From positions 1 to 64,000 of the forward strand of contig JBBECT010000002.1 in NCBI GenBank assembly GCA_040881665.1: DNA of 64,000 nt, in the 5' to 3' direction. The DNA comes from Actinomycetota bacterium. Its GTDB lineage: Bacteria > Actinomycetota > UBA4738 > HRBIN12. A program made the translations under genes and the position numbers. The notes below the pieces were generated by a model. It ran no database searches. It had not been told where the DNA came from and worked only from the letters and a program-made list of their open reading frames with translations. Each line of letters starts with the position of its first letter. Positions within the stretch are counted from its first letter, which is position 1. Below are positions 62,554 to 64,000 of this stretch, in pieces.

Positions 62554-63609
62554 TCAGTTCGCGGGCAGCGGTTTCGCGCCCGAACGGCGCCGGGCGAGCC
62601 AGTACGCGATGCCACCCACCGGCATCGGGAGCCAGTACGAGACCAAACGGTAGGCCAGGATCGCCAGGACCGCTTCCGCACCGCTGACTCCGGCCAGGGC
62701 GAGGGTTCCCGTCAGCCCCGCCTCGACGAAGCCCAGCCCGCCGGGGGTGAGCGGGATCATGCCGAGGACCATCGACGACGCGTAGGCGAGCAGCACGAGC
62801 GGCGGGTCCGGACGCGCGCCCACAGCGGTCAGCGCCGCGAGCAGCGCGAGGTAGTCCAGGAGCCAGTTCGCGAGGGAGGCCAAGACGGCCTTCCACCAGT
62901 CCGAGCGCAGCGTCGTGCGCAGCAGATCCCGTTCGTCCACGAGCCGCTCCGCCAGCTGCTCGCCCGAGGCCGGACGACGCATCCGCCGGAGGACCCACGC
63001 GATCGCATGCCCGACCCGCTCGACCGGCCGGTCGCGGAACAGCAGCATCGCCCCCGCGGCGAACGCCAGCCCGAGCACGGCACCACCGAGCCACACCGCG
63101 TGGACGAGCCCGTCGGGGATCCCCGCGCTCGCGAGCACCGCGGGCACCGACAGCAGTGGGAGGGCGAAGATCGTCGCCGTGCTGATCAACGACGCGGCCG
63201 TGACGCCGGTTCCCACCCGCGTCGCCTCGACGCCGCCCTGGACCATCAGGGTGTACTGCGCCGCGGCGCCCGCGGCCGCGCCCCCGGGAACCACCCGGCC
63301 GACCGCGTTCCCCGCGAGCTGCGCCGTTCCGATCGCGAACCACTTGCGCGAGCGCAGCGTGATCGCGAGCAGCACCCACATCGCGGCGAAGCTCGCCGCC
63401 TCGAGGGCGAGCATCGCGAGGAACCACCCCGGGGCGATCTCGTCGAGGTCGGGCACCGCCGAGAACACCTTGGCGAGCGACGGCCACAGGATGTAGAGCG
63501 CTACCGCCGCCACGAGCAGGAATGCGACCCGCGTCAGGATCCGACGCCGCAGGGAGCCCGACGGTGCCGAGGCGGGGTCGGGCGGGCGGGGGGTGGTTCC
63601 GTCGCTCAA
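62554..63609 (-). CDS. lysylphosphatidylglycerol-synthase-type membrane protein
   Basis: A TTG at 63609 overlaps the upstream stop by four bases (TTGA) and gives 351 residues; the longer open frame before it is antisense shadow. Six to eight TM helices with the family stamp PLTPGGLGFVEAGL near residue 295 and GNAVGRVVPGGAAAGAA around 108. It belongs to the UPF0104 / LPG_synthase_TM group, which in MprF flips or makes lysyl-lipids; the aminoacyl-transferase half is absent here, so it is the transporter-like part only. Translationally coupled to the gene before it. Confidence 0.8.
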   Translation of the reverse strand: MSDGTTPRPPDPASAPSGSLRRRILTRVAFLLVAAVALYILWPSLAKVFSAVPDLDEIAPGWFLAMLALEAASFAAMWVLLAITLRSRKWFAIGTAQLAGNAVGRVVPGGAAAGAAAQYTLMVQGGVEATRVGTGVTAASLISTATIFALPLLSVPAVLASAGIPDGLVHAVWLGGAVLGLAFAAGAMLLFRDRPVERVGHAIAWVLRRMRRPASGEQLAERLVDERDLLRTTLRSDWWKAVLASLANWLLDYLALLAALTAVGARPDPPLVLLAYASSMVLGMIPLTPGGLGFVEAGLTGTLALAGVSGAEAVLAILAYRLVSYWLPMPVGGIAYWLARRRSGAKPLPAN

Positions 63610-63998
63610 GCTCTGCTCTCGCGCATCAGCCCCAGCACCGCGATCGTCACGATCGCGAGACCCACCGGCGACAGGAGCAGCCCGAAGATCACCGCCGCTC
63701 CGAGCACCACGACCCCGGCAACGAACACGATGGGCCACATGCTCGAGAACGGGAACGCACCCACCTCGCGACCCGCCGCGTCCTCCGGCAGTGCGGTTGC
63801 ATCATCACCGGGCGCCGCCTGCCGGTCGCGGAAGACCCCGTGGTAGATCAGGTAACCGGCGACCGTCGCGGTCATCAGAACCCAGACGGCGAGCAGGACG
63901 CGCCCCTCCTCCTCGGACAGCTCCACGAACCAGTAGGCGACCGCGACGACGGTCGCGAACAAGCCGACGCCCAGGAAAGCCTTGGCCAGGGTCTTCAC
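63606..63998 (-). CDS. cytochrome c oxidase subunit 4-like membrane protein
   Basis: 130 residues from a GTG two bases inside the window edge; the true start could lie further out. Four TM helices in two pairs: residues 4-24 and 35-53, then 85-103 and 108-125, with an acidic Pro-rich loop between and the phrase FPFSSMWPIV before the third. This layout resembles the small actinobacterial oxidase subunit IV (CtaF), which caps the aa3 oxidase, but other small membrane proteins fit as well. The stop overlaps the TTG start of the next gene by four bases. Confidence 0.5.
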   Translation of the reverse strand: MKTLAKAFLGVGLFATVVAVAYWFVELSEEEGRVLLAVWVLMTATVAGYLIYHGVFRDRQAAPGDDATALPEDAAGREVGAFPFSSMWPIVFVAGVVVLGAAVIFGLLLSPVGLAIVTIAVLGLMRESRA

Positions 63999-64000
63999 GG

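Noticed and set aside
1-64000. CRISPR arrays, rRNA genes and insertion sequences
   Set aside because: No regularly spaced repeats, rRNA sequence or transposase frame with terminal inverted repeats was seen on either strand.

Overview
The window looks like the chromosome of an uncultured or poorly characterised actinobacterium (phylum Actinomycetota). This is an inference from very high GC, frequent GTG and TTG starts, tRNA genes without an encoded CCA end, an F420-type LLM oxidoreductase, a group II truncated haemoglobin, a giant NAD-glutamate dehydrogenase, an Lhr helicase, a split LigC/LigD-polymerase pair and TAnnnT -10 boxes abutting start codons. No rRNA gene or CRISPR array was seen.

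Positions 1-7934 are accessory DNA of visibly lower GC. Rightmost is an integration and replication module ending at tRNA-Val(CAC): a tyrosine integrase facing the tRNA, an excisionase-like HTH gene, a small winged-helix-like gene, a RecA-fold RepA-type ATPase, and an array of GTACACCC iterons with an 18-bp palindrome that resembles a plasmid-type origin. Further left are a SWIM zinc-finger mini-protein with a coupled partner, a two-gene unit (two-TM membrane protein plus DUF3800 protein) that could be defence cargo, an orphan type IV prepilin, a small unknown gene and decayed coding sequence. No left attachment site and no conjugation gene is visible, so the element may be an AICE-like or satellite element that continues beyond the window.

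Positions 8000-46400 are mostly housekeeping genes: a secreted beta-propeller protein, SURF1, Lhr, LLM oxidoreductase, truncated haemoglobin, LOG protein, cold-shock protein with a clear terminator, topoisomerase IB, a cyclic-nucleotide-binding protein, LigC and LigD polymerase meeting tail to tail, a DHA2 exporter, an acetolactate-synthase-like enzyme, DUF488, a decayed Rieske fragment, a cupin-cyclase fusion with altered active-site residues, a secreted Ig-like protein, tRNA-Val(UAC), a bactofilin-like membrane protein, a META lipoprotein, gamma-glutamyltransferase, a triple-PAS histidine kinase, NAD-glutamate dehydrogenase (about 1600 residues), a zinc-ribbon membrane protein, a GDSL lipoprotein and class II fumarase.

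Positions 46600-57600 hold three more members of the secreted propeller family (four in the window). All carry the same core and a signature with two conserved cysteines. Two carry fibronectin III modules and a common C-terminal concanavalin-like domain. A membrane-embedded spermidine-synthase-like protein and tRNA-Met(CAU) lie between them on the other strand. This repeated, modular secreted family is the strongest candidate for an undescribed surface system.

Positions 57700-64000 form a sugar-phosphate cluster: 6-phosphogluconate dehydrogenase, glucose-6-phosphate dehydrogenase, a HAD phosphatase and glucose-6-phosphate isomerase (apparently starting at CTG). On the opposite strand follow a lysylphosphatidylglycerol-synthase-type membrane protein and a cytochrome-oxidase-subunit-4-like protein.
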